Under the pieces are notes generated by a model. That model was not told where the DNA came from, made no database searches, and worked only from the letters and a program-made list of their open reading frames with translations. The position numbers were made by a program, and so were the translations under genes. DNA of 64,000 nt from JAJDXW01 sp965223775. GTDB lineage: Bacteria; Pseudomonadota; Gammaproteobacteria; HK1. The stretch spans positions 2,976,001 through 3,040,000 of the forward strand of contig OZ245021.1 of assembly GCA_965223775.1 (NCBI GenBank), given 5' to 3'. Shown one piece after another: positions 16,678 to 24,328 of this stretch. The stretch's first letter is position 1. Each line of letters starts with the position of its first letter.

Positions 16678-18951
16678 TCAACGCGTATGCCAGAACCGGC
16701 CGGCCCGCCAATGGCGAAACTCGATGGCGCCTGAAGAGCGGATGAACGCGATGACCGCGCCGTCCCGATCCGTGCGATGGATCACGGCTCCGCGCGCCCG
16801 GTAGCGCTCGAGCACGGTGGGATGCGGGAGGTTCCACGCGTTGCCGTGCCGTACCGAGAAGATCGCGTGCCCTGCCCCGGTCACGTCCAGAAAGGCCGGA
16901 CTGGAGGAGGTGCGGCTGCCGTGATGCGGCGCCGAGAGCAGGTCCACCCGGAGGTCGCGTGTCCGTCGCATCAGCGACCGCTCCGCCCGGGTCTCGATGT
17001 CGCCGGTGAGCAGTATCGTCCGGCCGGCGGCGGAGAGGCGGAGCACGCATGAACCGTCGTTGCCCCGCCAACCGGGCGACGGAGGATGCAGGATCTCGAA
17101 CTCGACCTCGTTCCACGTCCAGGAGAGCCCCGCGACGCACGGGGCTGCGCCGGGTATCCCCTCGTTCGCAAGCACCTGCCCCGCGGGCAGCCGTCGTACG
17201 AGCGCGGGGTAGCCGCCACGGTGATCGGAGTCCGCGTGGCTGATCACGACGGTGTCGATGCTCCTTCGCCCGCGCCATGCGAGATAGGACCCGACGATGC
17301 CGGCGGCGTGACCGGCCCCGGTGTCGTAGACGAGCACCCGGTCCCGGGTCTCGACCACCACCGCGAGACCGTGTCCGACGTCGAGGAAGGCGGCCCGCAC
17401 CTCTCCGGGGCCGGGAACGGACGGCGTCCACCAGAGCAGCGGGGCGAACCACAACCCGCCCGCCCAACGGCCCGGCATGCCGGGGGGTGCGAGCACGATT
17501 GCGGCCCCGGCCATCGCGAGCGCGGTGGTCGCGAGCGACGGTTCCACCGACAGCGCATACTGCGGCCCGTGCGAGGCCAGGAACTCGAGCAATCCCCACA
17601 GCACGTCCAGCGCGCGCGTCCCCGCCGTTACCAGGATCTCTCCTGCCAGGTCTGCCAGCCGTCCCGGCAGCGACAGACAAAGACTTCCGGCGAGCAAGGG
17701 GGGCAGCACGGCGACGCCGACGAAGGGAATGGCGATCGCGTTTGCGATCGGCCCCGCGAGCGGCTGTTCGTTGAACCAGTGGACGACGAGGGGGGCAAGA
17801 CCCACCGTGACCACGATCTGGGGCAGTCCCCAGCGCCGCCAGCGCAGGACCGAACCGCCTGCGGGCGACCGCCCGCCCGTGCCGTACACCAGCGCGGCGA
17901 CCGCGCAGAACGACAGCCAGAAGCCCGGGGCGAGCACCGCCGACGGTTCCAGGACCAGGACCGCCATCAGCCCGAGACACAAGACGGAGCTCCCGGCCAG
18001 TCGCCGGCGGGCGCAGAGCGCGCCGAGCACCACGATGGCCATGACGAGTGCCCTGCGGGTAGGCAGCGAGAAACCGGCGAGCGCCGCGTATCCCGCCGCG
18101 ACCGCCATGCCCGCGAGCGCCCCGAGTCGTATCGGCGCCACGCCGGGGACGAGCCACGGCCCTGCGAGCCGGCCGGCCGCAAATCCAAGCCCGGCCGCAA
18201 GGCCGATGTGAAGACCCGAGATCGCGAGGAGATGGGCGGTGCCGGTCCGGCGGAGAACCTCCCGCTGCCGGTCGGAGATCCGGTCGCGAACCCCCGCTAC
18301 GAGGGCTTCGACGAGGGCTCCCGCCGGTCCGAGCCCCGGGATCTCGCGCAGCCGACGCGAGAGCGTAAACCGCAACCGGCCCGGGTCGTGAGGGCCGGTG
18401 TCCGCGAGCCTTCGAATCCGGGGGTCCCGGCTCCGCACGTATCCCTGGCCCGAGTAACCGTGCTGAAACAGCCAGGTCTCATAGTCGAAACCGCCCGGAT
18501 TGCGAAGCCCTCGCGGAGCACGGAGACGCACCACGAGCCGCCAGATCTCACCGGTAGCAAGTTCCGGCGGGCCACCCTGGGGACTCCCGTACCACGAGAG
18601 ACGCAATCGGTCCGTCCGGGGCGGTAGTCCGGTCTCCACGGTGAAATCGAACCGGGTGCGATGCGGCGCGATGGCCGGAATCGAGGCGATCCGCCCCGTC
18701 AGGACGAGGTCTTCGCCGTCCAGTGCGGAAGGCAGGCGGCCAGCGATGGTCGAATGGGCATTCACCAGCGCCCAAAGGAAGCCGGCCGTACACCAGCCCG
18801 CGGCCGCAAGGCAGTTCGCGGCCGCAAGGCGCTTCGCGACCGCAACGTGGAGAGCGACCGGCAACAGCGCCCCGGTCCAGAGCCCGGGCAGCACTTCGAG
18901 CCCATGCAGCGCACACACGCCGAGCAGGAAGGCGATCGTCCCTGATCGCAA
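16678..18951 (-). CDS. comEC: ComEC/Rec2 DNA-uptake channel
   Basis: 757-residue polytopic membrane protein. It has N-terminal helices, an OB-like soluble domain (EDLVLTGRIASIPAI, about 80-190), the competence domain with the hallmark HLLAISGLHIGLAAG (about 250) and many helices. The C-terminal metallo-beta-lactamase-like domain has the HADSDHRGG metal motif. It imports single-stranded DNA across the inner membrane in transformable bacteria, and the C-terminal domain may be the nuclease that degrades the other strand. It is intact. No other competence gene lies in the window. Confidence 0.94.
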   Translation of the reverse strand: MRSGTIAFLLGVCALHGLEVLPGLWTGALLPVALHVAVAKRLAAANCLAAAGWCTAGFLWALVNAHSTIAGRLPSALDGEDLVLTGRIASIPAIAPHRTRFDFTVETGLPPRTDRLRLSWYGSPQGGPPELATGEIWRLVVRLRAPRGLRNPGGFDYETWLFQHGYSGQGYVRSRDPRIRRLADTGPHDPGRLRFTLSRRLREIPGLGPAGALVEALVAGVRDRISDRQREVLRRTGTAHLLAISGLHIGLAAGLGFAAGRLAGPWLVPGVAPIRLGALAGMAVAAGYAALAGFSLPTRRALVMAIVVLGALCARRRLAGSSVLCLGLMAVLVLEPSAVLAPGFWLSFCAVAALVYGTGGRSPAGGSVLRWRRWGLPQIVVTVGLAPLVVHWFNEQPLAGPIANAIAIPFVGVAVLPPLLAGSLCLSLPGRLADLAGEILVTAGTRALDVLWGLLEFLASHGPQYALSVEPSLATTALAMAGAAIVLAPPGMPGRWAGGLWFAPLLWWTPSVPGPGEVRAAFLDVGHGLAVVVETRDRVLVYDTGAGHAAGIVGSYLAWRGRRSIDTVVISHADSDHRGGYPALVRRLPAGQVLANEGIPGAAPCVAGLSWTWNEVEFEILHPPSPGWRGNDGSCVLRLSAAGRTILLTGDIETRAERSLMRRTRDLRVDLLSAPHHGSRTSSSPAFLDVTGAGHAIFSVRHGNAWNLPHPTVLERYRARGAVIHRTDRDGAVIAFIRSSGAIEFRHWRAGRFWHTR

Positions 18952-19149
18952 CGCACACTCCTTCCGTTTCCGTGGCCCGCGATCTTCGCCGTTTCAGCCG
19001 CGGCCCCGCGGTCGCGGCGGCTGCAGGGATCGATGTGCGCCCGCTGCCGCACGGGCGGGCAGGCGCCTTGCGTCGTTCGTTCGAATTGCCGGACGGCGGG
19101 TTCGCTCCGATAATCCGCAGATCGTCGAAGGGATCAATCGGACGGCCAA

Positions 19150-19668
19150 GTGCTGCGGCGTTTCCTCACTCGCTGGCTCCCCGGACCGCGGAAGGTCCGG
19201 TCGCAGACCGGCATGGGCTTCTTCGGGCGTCTTCTCGACAAGCGCGATCTGTGGCAGCTCAACCGCCGATCCATCGCGCGCGCCGCGGCCGTCGGAATCT
19301 TCTGTGCGATGATCCCGGTGCCCTTGCAGATGGTGATCGCCACGGCCATCTCCATCTCCATCGGCTGCAACGTGCCCGTTGCCATCGCCATGTGCTGGAT
19401 CACCAACCCGCTCACCATGGGGCCCATTTTCTTCGGGGCCTACAAGGTCGGGGCGTGGATCCTCGGCGTACCGACGCACGCCGTGCAGTTCGAGATCTCC
19501 CTGGACTGGCTTCTCACCACCTTCGCCGGCATCTGGCCGCCCCTGGTTCTCGGGAGCTTCGTCATCGGCGCCACCGGCGCGGTCCTCGGCTTCTACGGAA
19601 CGCATCTCGTCTGGCGGGTAGCCGTGATTCGCGAGTGGCGGAGCCGTCGCCGGAACTCCCGGAACTGA
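19150..19668 (+). CDS. DUF2062 membrane protein
   Basis: 172 residues from a GTG start. A basic N-terminus leads to hydrophobic helices: RRSIARAAAVGIFCAMIPVP, ATAISISIGCNVPVAIAMCW and a C-terminal pair. The MIPVPLQMVIATAISI and WITNPLTMGPIFFGAYKVG motifs are diagnostic of DUF2062, a small inner-membrane family of unknown function often found beside comEC and glycosyltransferase genes. It is divergent from comEC and converges on lolD with 4 bp between stops. Confidence 0.88.
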   Translation: MLRRFLTRWLPGPRKVRSQTGMGFFGRLLDKRDLWQLNRRSIARAAAVGIFCAMIPVPLQMVIATAISISIGCNVPVAIAMCWITNPLTMGPIFFGAYKVGAWILGVPTHAVQFEISLDWLLTTFAGIWPPLVLGSFVIGATGAVLGFYGTHLVWRVAVIREWRSRRRNSRN

Positions 19669-19672
19669 ACGG

Positions 19673-20359
19673 CTATCCGGCATTTTCGAGGCGTCCCCCG
19701 CCGAGCCGCAGTCTCCGTTCCGCCCGCTCCGCGAGCTCGAGATCGTGGGTCACCACCACGAGGCTGGTCCCATCCTCGCGATTGATCTCGAACATGAGAT
19801 CGCAGACCCGCCGCGCCGTGTCGCGGTCGAGGTTTCCCGTCGGCTCGTCCGCGAGCACGCATGCGGGCCGGCAGGCCAGCGCGCGGGCGATGGCGGTGCG
19901 CTGGCGTTCGCCGCCCGACAGCTCCGCGGGCCGGTGGCTTCGCCGATCCGACAGCCCGACCCGGTCGAGGACCTCCGCCGCCCGCCGACGCGCCCGAACG
20001 GTTGGCTCGCGCCGAACGAGCAGAGGCATCGCGACGTTGTCGAGGGCGGTGAACTCCGGCAGCAAGTGATGGAACTGGTATACGAACCCGAGTGCCCGGT
20101 TCCTCAGCCGTCCCCGTTCCGCCTCTCCCAGATCGTTCATGACCTTGCCCATGACCCGGACGGAGCCCGACGTCGGCAGGTCGAGTCCTCCCAGGAGATG
20201 CAGGAGGGTGCTCTTCCCGGAACCGGACGCGCCGAGGATCGCCACGCTCTCGCCCTGGAGGACCTCGAGATTCGCCCCCCGCAACACCTCGACGTGCAGC
20301 GACCCCTCCTCGAAGGTACGCCGGAGGTCGCTTGCGCTGACCACGGCCGCCTCACTCAT
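19673..20359 (-). CDS. lolD: Lipoprotein-releasing ABC ATPase LolD
   Basis: 228-residue ABC ATPase. It has Walker A GASGSGKST, the Q-loop YQFHHLLPEFTALDNVAMPL (typical of LolD), the signature LSGGERQRTAIARAL and Walker B ACVLADEPTGNLD. It powers extraction of lipoproteins from the inner membrane onto LolA. The ATG at 20359 overlaps the lolC end by 8 nt. There is a single LolC/E-type permease gene here, so the transporter may be a LolF-like homodimer or have another permease elsewhere. Confidence 0.95.
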   Translation of the reverse strand: MSEAAVVSASDLRRTFEEGSLHVEVLRGANLEVLQGESVAILGASGSGKSTLLHLLGGLDLPTSGSVRVMGKVMNDLGEAERGRLRNRALGFVYQFHHLLPEFTALDNVAMPLLVRREPTVRARRRAAEVLDRVGLSDRRSHRPAELSGGERQRTAIARALACRPACVLADEPTGNLDRDTARRVCDLMFEINREDGTSLVVVTHDLELAERAERRLRLGGGRLENAG

Positions 20360-21599
20360 GTCGAAGCGCCTCGGCCGGCTGGGTGTTCGCCGCCCGCCAC
20401 GCGGGATAGAGCGTCGCAATCACGCTCATGATGAGAGCGACGACGACGATCGCGACCACGTCCGCCCCGCGGATATCGGCGGGGACATCGGCGAGATAGT
20501 AGATCTCGGGCGACAGGAACTTCTGGCCGATCAACTGCTCGATGGCGGGAACGATCACCTCGAGGTTGCCCGCGAGCACCACCCCCGCCGCCGCCCCCAC
20601 CCCGGTGCCGACGAGGCCGATCAGGGTCCCCTGGATCAGGAAGATGACGAGGACGCTCGCCGGGGTGAGCCCGAGAGTCCGAAGGATTGCGATCTCCGCC
20701 TGCTTCTCGTTGACGATCATGACCAGGGTGGAGACGAGATTGAAGGCGGCGACAGCCACGATCAGGGTGAGGATGATGAACATCGCGGTCTTCTCGATCC
20801 GCAATGCCCGAAAGAACTGCGCGTGGTAGCGGGTCCAGTCCGTCACCCAGTAGCGTCCGCCCATACCGGCGGCGATCTCGTGCGCCAGGCGCGGAGCGGC
20901 GAACACGTCATCGAGCCGCAAACGGAGCCCGCTCACCCCGTCTCGCACTCGGAAGAGCTTCCCCGCGTCATCGATGTGCATGAGGGCGAAAGACGAATCG
21001 TACTGTCCGTGCCCCGCCTCGAATATTCCCGCCACTACGAAGCGCCGGTGCCTGGGCACCACGCCGGCCGGAGTCGTGGTCGCCTCCGGGGCGATGGCAG
21101 TGACCCGGCTTCCGAGGTCGAGGCCAAGACGAGACGCGAGCGACGACCCGACAACGATGCGGAAGGCTCCGGCCTCGAGCTCATCCAGTCCCCCCGCGAC
21201 CATGTACTCCGTGACATCCGAGACGTGGCGCTCCGCGTCCGGCTCGATGCCGCGAACGAGGACCCCCCGCACCGCTCCTCCCGCGGTGAGCATCGCCTGT
21301 CCCTCCACGTAGGGCGCCGCGGCCAGCACCGACGGATGGGTCAGCGCCTTGTCCGCGGCCTCCCGCCAGTCGTGGAGGGGGCCGCGAAAGCCGGCAATGG
21401 TGGCATGGGAGGCCATCCCGAGAATCCGGCTCCGAAGCTCCCGTTCGAACCCGTTCATGACGGAGAGCACCGTGATGAGCGCGGCGACCCCAAGAGCGAT
21501 GCCCAGAACGGAGATGAGGCTGATGAAGGAAATGAACCGGATGCGCTGCCTCGCCCGCAGGTGGCGGAGCCCGATCGCGAGTTCCAGAGGGCGGATCAC
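20352..21599 (-). CDS. lolC: Lipoprotein-releasing permease LolC/LolE
   Basis: 415 residues. An N-terminal helix (FISFISLISVLGIALGVAAL) is followed by a large periplasmic MacB-like domain (about 50-260), then three C-terminal helices (MFIILTLIVAVAAFNLVSTL; SVLVIFLIQGTLIGLVGTG; DVVAIVVVALIMSVIATLYP) and the usual PAWRAANTQPAEALRHE tail. GTG 21599 is chosen because it yields the conserved RPLELAIGLRHLRARQR start. It overlaps tsaB by GTGA. Whether it is orthologous to LolC, LolE or the fused LolF cannot be told without a tree. Confidence 0.93.
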   Translation of the reverse strand: MIRPLELAIGLRHLRARQRIRFISFISLISVLGIALGVAALITVLSVMNGFERELRSRILGMASHATIAGFRGPLHDWREAADKALTHPSVLAAAPYVEGQAMLTAGGAVRGVLVRGIEPDAERHVSDVTEYMVAGGLDELEAGAFRIVVGSSLASRLGLDLGSRVTAIAPEATTTPAGVVPRHRRFVVAGIFEAGHGQYDSSFALMHIDDAGKLFRVRDGVSGLRLRLDDVFAAPRLAHEIAAGMGGRYWVTDWTRYHAQFFRALRIEKTAMFIILTLIVAVAAFNLVSTLVMIVNEKQAEIAILRTLGLTPASVLVIFLIQGTLIGLVGTGVGAAAGVVLAGNLEVIVPAIEQLIGQKFLSPEIYYLADVPADIRGADVVAIVVVALIMSVIATLYPAWRAANTQPAEALRHE

Positions 21600-22294
21600 G
21601 GGCTGCCGGCCTCCCCGGGGCGCCGGACCACCTGGCGGCGGAGGTAGACCGGAATCGCCCGCTCGGCGGCCACCGGGAGTCCCTCCCCCCACCCCGCGCG
21701 AACGAGCGTCGCGAGGTCGCGTGCGCGCGGAAGGCGGTCGGGCTCGAGGCGGTCCAGGTGAGCGTCGAGGCCGCCCGGGAGCGCATCCGTGCAGACCTTC
21801 CAGCCCGGACCACAGCCTGTCCACCCCCCCCCCGCCCCGAGCTCTTCGCCCAGGTCCTTGGGAAGGCAAAGCCGCTCGTCGCGGATCGGGCGCATGATCC
21901 CGGCATCCGCTCGCAACGCGCCCGCGTACACCTCTCCCAGGCGGGCGTCGAGGAGGGCCAGCACCTGTTGCGACCCGTTCTCGTGCAGGGACCCTTGCGC
22001 GATGGCGGCAAGGGTCGAGACCGGTACCGCGGGGACATCCAGAGCGAACGCCAGCCCCTGCGCGACTCCGGCCGCGATCCGAAGCCCGGTGAAAGAGCCG
22101 GGGCCGCGGCCGAACCCGACTGCGTCGAGCTCGACACGGGCGATTCCGGCTTCGGCGAGGAGCCGGTCCACCACCGACAGTACCTGGTCGGCATGCCGGC
22201 GGGGCGCCGTCTCGTGATGCTCGATCAGCTCCCCGTCGGCCCACAGCGCGCACGACAGCGCATCGGTCGCGGTGTCGAAACAAATGAACTTCAC
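21596..22294 (-). CDS. tsaB: tRNA t6A-synthesis protein TsaB
   Basis: 232-residue ASKHA-fold protein, the scaffold of the TsaBDE complex that makes N6-threonylcarbamoyladenosine at tRNA position 37. Recognisable parts are KFICFDTATDALSCAL, HADQVLSVVDRLLAEA, VGFGRGPGSFTGLRIAAGVAQGLA and LLDARLGEVYAG. The start is a GTG (22294), chosen because it gives the family N-terminus. It overlaps the upstream hypothetical gene stop. It is coupled on both sides to an operon otherwise about the envelope. Confidence 0.94.
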   Translation of the reverse strand: MKFICFDTATDALSCALWADGELIEHHETAPRRHADQVLSVVDRLLAEAGIARVELDAVGFGRGPGSFTGLRIAAGVAQGLAFALDVPAVPVSTLAAIAQGSLHENGSQQVLALLDARLGEVYAGALRADAGIMRPIRDERLCLPKDLGEELGAGGGWTGCGPGWKVCTDALPGGLDAHLDRLEPDRLPRARDLATLVRAGWGEGLPVAAERAIPVYLRRQVVRRPGEAGSP

Positions 22295-22698
22295 CCGCGC
22301 CTCCAACGCTGGCGGCCGCTCACGCGGAGCCGCGCCACGGACCGGGTGGCCCGTGCGGCTGCGAAAGTCAACTCGTCGATGGCCAACGGCTCCAGCTCCG
22401 CCGACATGGACACGAGGAGGCCCCGATCCCAATGACCCGACCGGAACGCCCCTGCTGCAACCAGGGAATCCGCGGAGGTGCACCCCGCGATCCGATATCG
22501 GAATCCCGAACCGCGCGCATCATACCCGCTCTCGGGACGTGTCGCCGGCACGAGACCGAGCAGGCGCACCGCGTCGTGCACGGCAATGTCCCGGTGGACG
22601 GCCGCCTCCCGGCTCCGCTTCCCCACCGCCGCACCTCCCCGTCGCTCTCCTTCGAGCCGTGAGAGGCGCCGGCGGATCTCCGGACGCCGGACGTTCAT
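22291..22698 (-). CDS. Hypothetical protein between ygfX and tsaB
   Basis: 135 residues, strongly basic at the N-terminus (MNVRRPEIRRRLSRLEGERR) and with a more balanced C-terminal half (SMSAELEPLAIDELTFAAAR). I do not recognise it. It overlaps ygfX and tsaB by exactly 4 nt each (ATGA and GTGA-type junctions), which strongly suggests a real, translationally coupled gene. There are no membrane segments or metal motifs. A nucleic-acid-binding role would fit its charge but is speculation. Confidence 0.6.
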   Translation of the reverse strand: MNVRRPEIRRRLSRLEGERRGGAAVGKRSREAAVHRDIAVHDAVRLLGLVPATRPESGYDARGSGFRYRIAGCTSADSLVAAGAFRSGHWDRGLLVSMSAELEPLAIDELTFAAARATRSVARLRVSGRQRWRRG

Positions 22699-23120
22699 GG
22701 CCGTCCCTCGTGCCGCAGGCGGCGCCGGAGCTTCTTGTGATCGGCTCGCGAGGAGAGTGAATCCGGCGGCACGAGGACGACCGTGCGACCGTCGTCCCAT
22801 TCGAGCCGCAAGGTCACCAGCCAGGCATGGACCAGAGGGCGTGCCCGCAGTCGCGCCCCGCATACCCGCCCGCCCGCGAATCCGAGACGCAGCTCGGGAT
22901 CGAGCGCGACCCAGATGACGGCGTTCCTTGCGTTGCGCAGGGCATGAAGACGAAAGCCGCGAACGAAGCTCACCGCGGCAAGGACGCAGAGCACGCCCGC
23001 GACGGCGGCCGGCAGGGCGCTCCCCCACACCGCGAGCACCCCACCCCCGTGCACGCCCGCGAGCCACAGGACGAGGGTGCGGGACCGTCGAAGGTCGAAT
23101 CGCATGGGCGTTTCGGGCAT
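22695..23120 (-). CDS. ygfX: YgfX/CptA-like membrane protein
   Basis: 141 residues. Two adjacent N-terminal helices (RTLVLWLAGVHGGGVLAVWG and AVAGVLCVLAAVSFVRGF) are followed by a soluble tail with WVALDPELRLGF, a W-x-L-R-L-x-W-DDG pattern and VLVPPDSLSSRADHKKLRRRLRH, which is the YgfX (PF07254) pattern. In Escherichia coli ygfX forms an operon with sdhE (ygfY) and has been described as the toxin-like partner of SdhE. Here it is separate, reading away from the sdh operon about 400 bp off. The start may instead be M6. Confidence 0.78.
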   Translation of the reverse strand: MPETPMRFDLRRSRTLVLWLAGVHGGGVLAVWGSALPAAVAGVLCVLAAVSFVRGFRLHALRNARNAVIWVALDPELRLGFAGGRVCGARLRARPLVHAWLVTLRLEWDDGRTVVLVPPDSLSSRADHKKLRRRLRHEGRP

Positions 23121-23137
23121 GAACCTCTCCGGACCGG

Positions 23138-23377
23138 CTAGCCCGAAATCTCACCAACTTTCGTCGCGAGGGCGCCGGCGAAGCTGCGAAGCAGAACAGT
23201 GCTGTGGCGGGCCGCATCCGCTTCGCAGCTTCGCGGACCGAAAGAGCGCGTACGCGCTGGCGAAGGCGTAGCCGACCCTGGCGCGTTCGCGCTGTCGAAG
23301 CGGCTTGCGGGAGTACGGCCCGTCACAGTGCATGGATCGGTGTCCGCAGCAGAAAGTTGGCGAGAATTCCGGGCTAG
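23138..23377. repeat. CTAG-terminated inverted-repeat element, copy B
   Basis: 240-bp element bounded by CTAG on both sides, with imperfect terminal inverted repeats (consensus CTAGCCCGRAATCTCRCCAA, continuing about 5 bp). The interior holds a hairpin (GCGAAGCTGCGAAGC against GCTTCGCAGCTTCGC) and a segment from about 23232 to 23336 that recurs in inverted orientation, at high identity by eye, in copy C. There is no coding frame of its own. It lies between divergent ygfX and sdhC. The rest of this gap (23378-23529) should carry the sdh promoter, but I see no convincing -35/-10 pair. Confidence 0.8.
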
Positions 23378-23529
23378 GGGAACGCGCGGCGACGCGATAG
23401 ACTAGACGGGCGTCACGTGCGCGGGGCGCGATGAGCCGATCGCGTACTCGAGACGAGCCGTATTCCGACAGGCGGTGGCGCGGTGTCCGACATCCGGGCA
23501 GTGCGGGCCGTCCACGTTCGAGGGAGACG

Positions 23530-23913
23530 ATGGCGACTACCAGCCGGCCGCTTTCACCCCATATCCAGATCTACAAGCCGCAGCTCACCTCGGTGCTGTC
23601 CATCCTCCATCGGGCGACCGGCGTGTTCCTGTGCCTGGGCGCGGTGCTCTTCGTCTGGTGGGTGACCGCGCTCTCGCTCGGTCCGGAGTCGTTCGCGGCG
23701 GTGCGGGACGCCCTCGGCTCCTGGTTCGGGAGGCTGCTCCTCTTCTTCTGGACGTTTTCGTTCTTCTTTCATCTTTGCAACGGGATCCGGCATCTGTTCT
23801 GGGACGCGGGGCTGGGTTTCGAGATCCGGACCGCGTATGCGAGCGGCAAGGCGGTGATCGTGGCCTCGGTCGCCATGACGTTCCTTGCATTCGGGCTCGC
23901 GTACGCGATGTGA
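23530..23913 (+). CDS. sdhC: Succinate dehydrogenase cytochrome b556 subunit
   Basis: 127 residues with three membrane helices. The opening RPLSPHIQIYKPQLTSVLSILHRATGV is the SdhC signature, in which the Ser and Arg of SILHR line the quinone site. The helix FFFHLCNGIRHLFWD supplies the haem histidine (HxxxGxRH). The ATG is preceded by GGGAGA. First gene of sdhCDAB-sdhE. With SdhD it anchors the complex and reduces ubiquinone. Confidence 0.95.
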   Translation: MATTSRPLSPHIQIYKPQLTSVLSILHRATGVFLCLGAVLFVWWVTALSLGPESFAAVRDALGSWFGRLLLFFWTFSFFFHLCNGIRHLFWDAGLGFEIRTAYASGKAVIVASVAMTFLAFGLAYAM

Positions 23914-23941
23914 CGCGCCGGGCAGGCGGCGGGAGAGGCGA

Positions 23942-24322
23942 GTGAGGTATCGGACGGCGCTTTCGGTGGTTCGCGGTGCGGGCGCAGCGAAAGACGGCAC
24001 CCGCCACTGGTGGGCGCAGCGGCTGACCGCCGTCGCGCTCGTGCCGCTCGGAATCGCGTTCGTCGTCATGATGATCGCGCTGCTCGGAAGCGACTACGAC
24101 GGCGCGCGTGCCGCCCTCGCCCACCCGGTGGCCGCGGCGCTCTGGATCCTGTTCACGGTGGCGCTGTTCCACCACGCCCAGCTCGGCCTGCAGGTGGTGG
24201 TGGAGGACTACGTTCACTCGCGGGGGCTCAAGATCGCCGCGATCATCGCGGTCAAGTTCGCCGCGATGGCCCTCGGCGCGACCTGCATCGTTTCCGTCCT
24301 TCGAGTATCCGCCGGGAGCTAG
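23942..24322 (+). CDS. sdhD: Succinate dehydrogenase membrane anchor subunit
   Basis: 126 residues from GTG 23942, which has a GGGAGAGGC ribosome site. There are three helices. HHAQLGLQVVVEDYVHS carries the haem-ligand histidine and the conserved Asp-Tyr of the quinone pocket. WWAQRLTAVALVPLGI is the usual first-helix start. It pairs with SdhC and lies 28 bp after it. Confidence 0.94.
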   Translation: MRYRTALSVVRGAGAAKDGTRHWWAQRLTAVALVPLGIAFVVMMIALLGSDYDGARAALAHPVAAALWILFTVALFHHAQLGLQVVVEDYVHSRGLKIAAIIAVKFAAMALGATCIVSVLRVSAGS

Positions 24323-24328
24323 TCCAAG

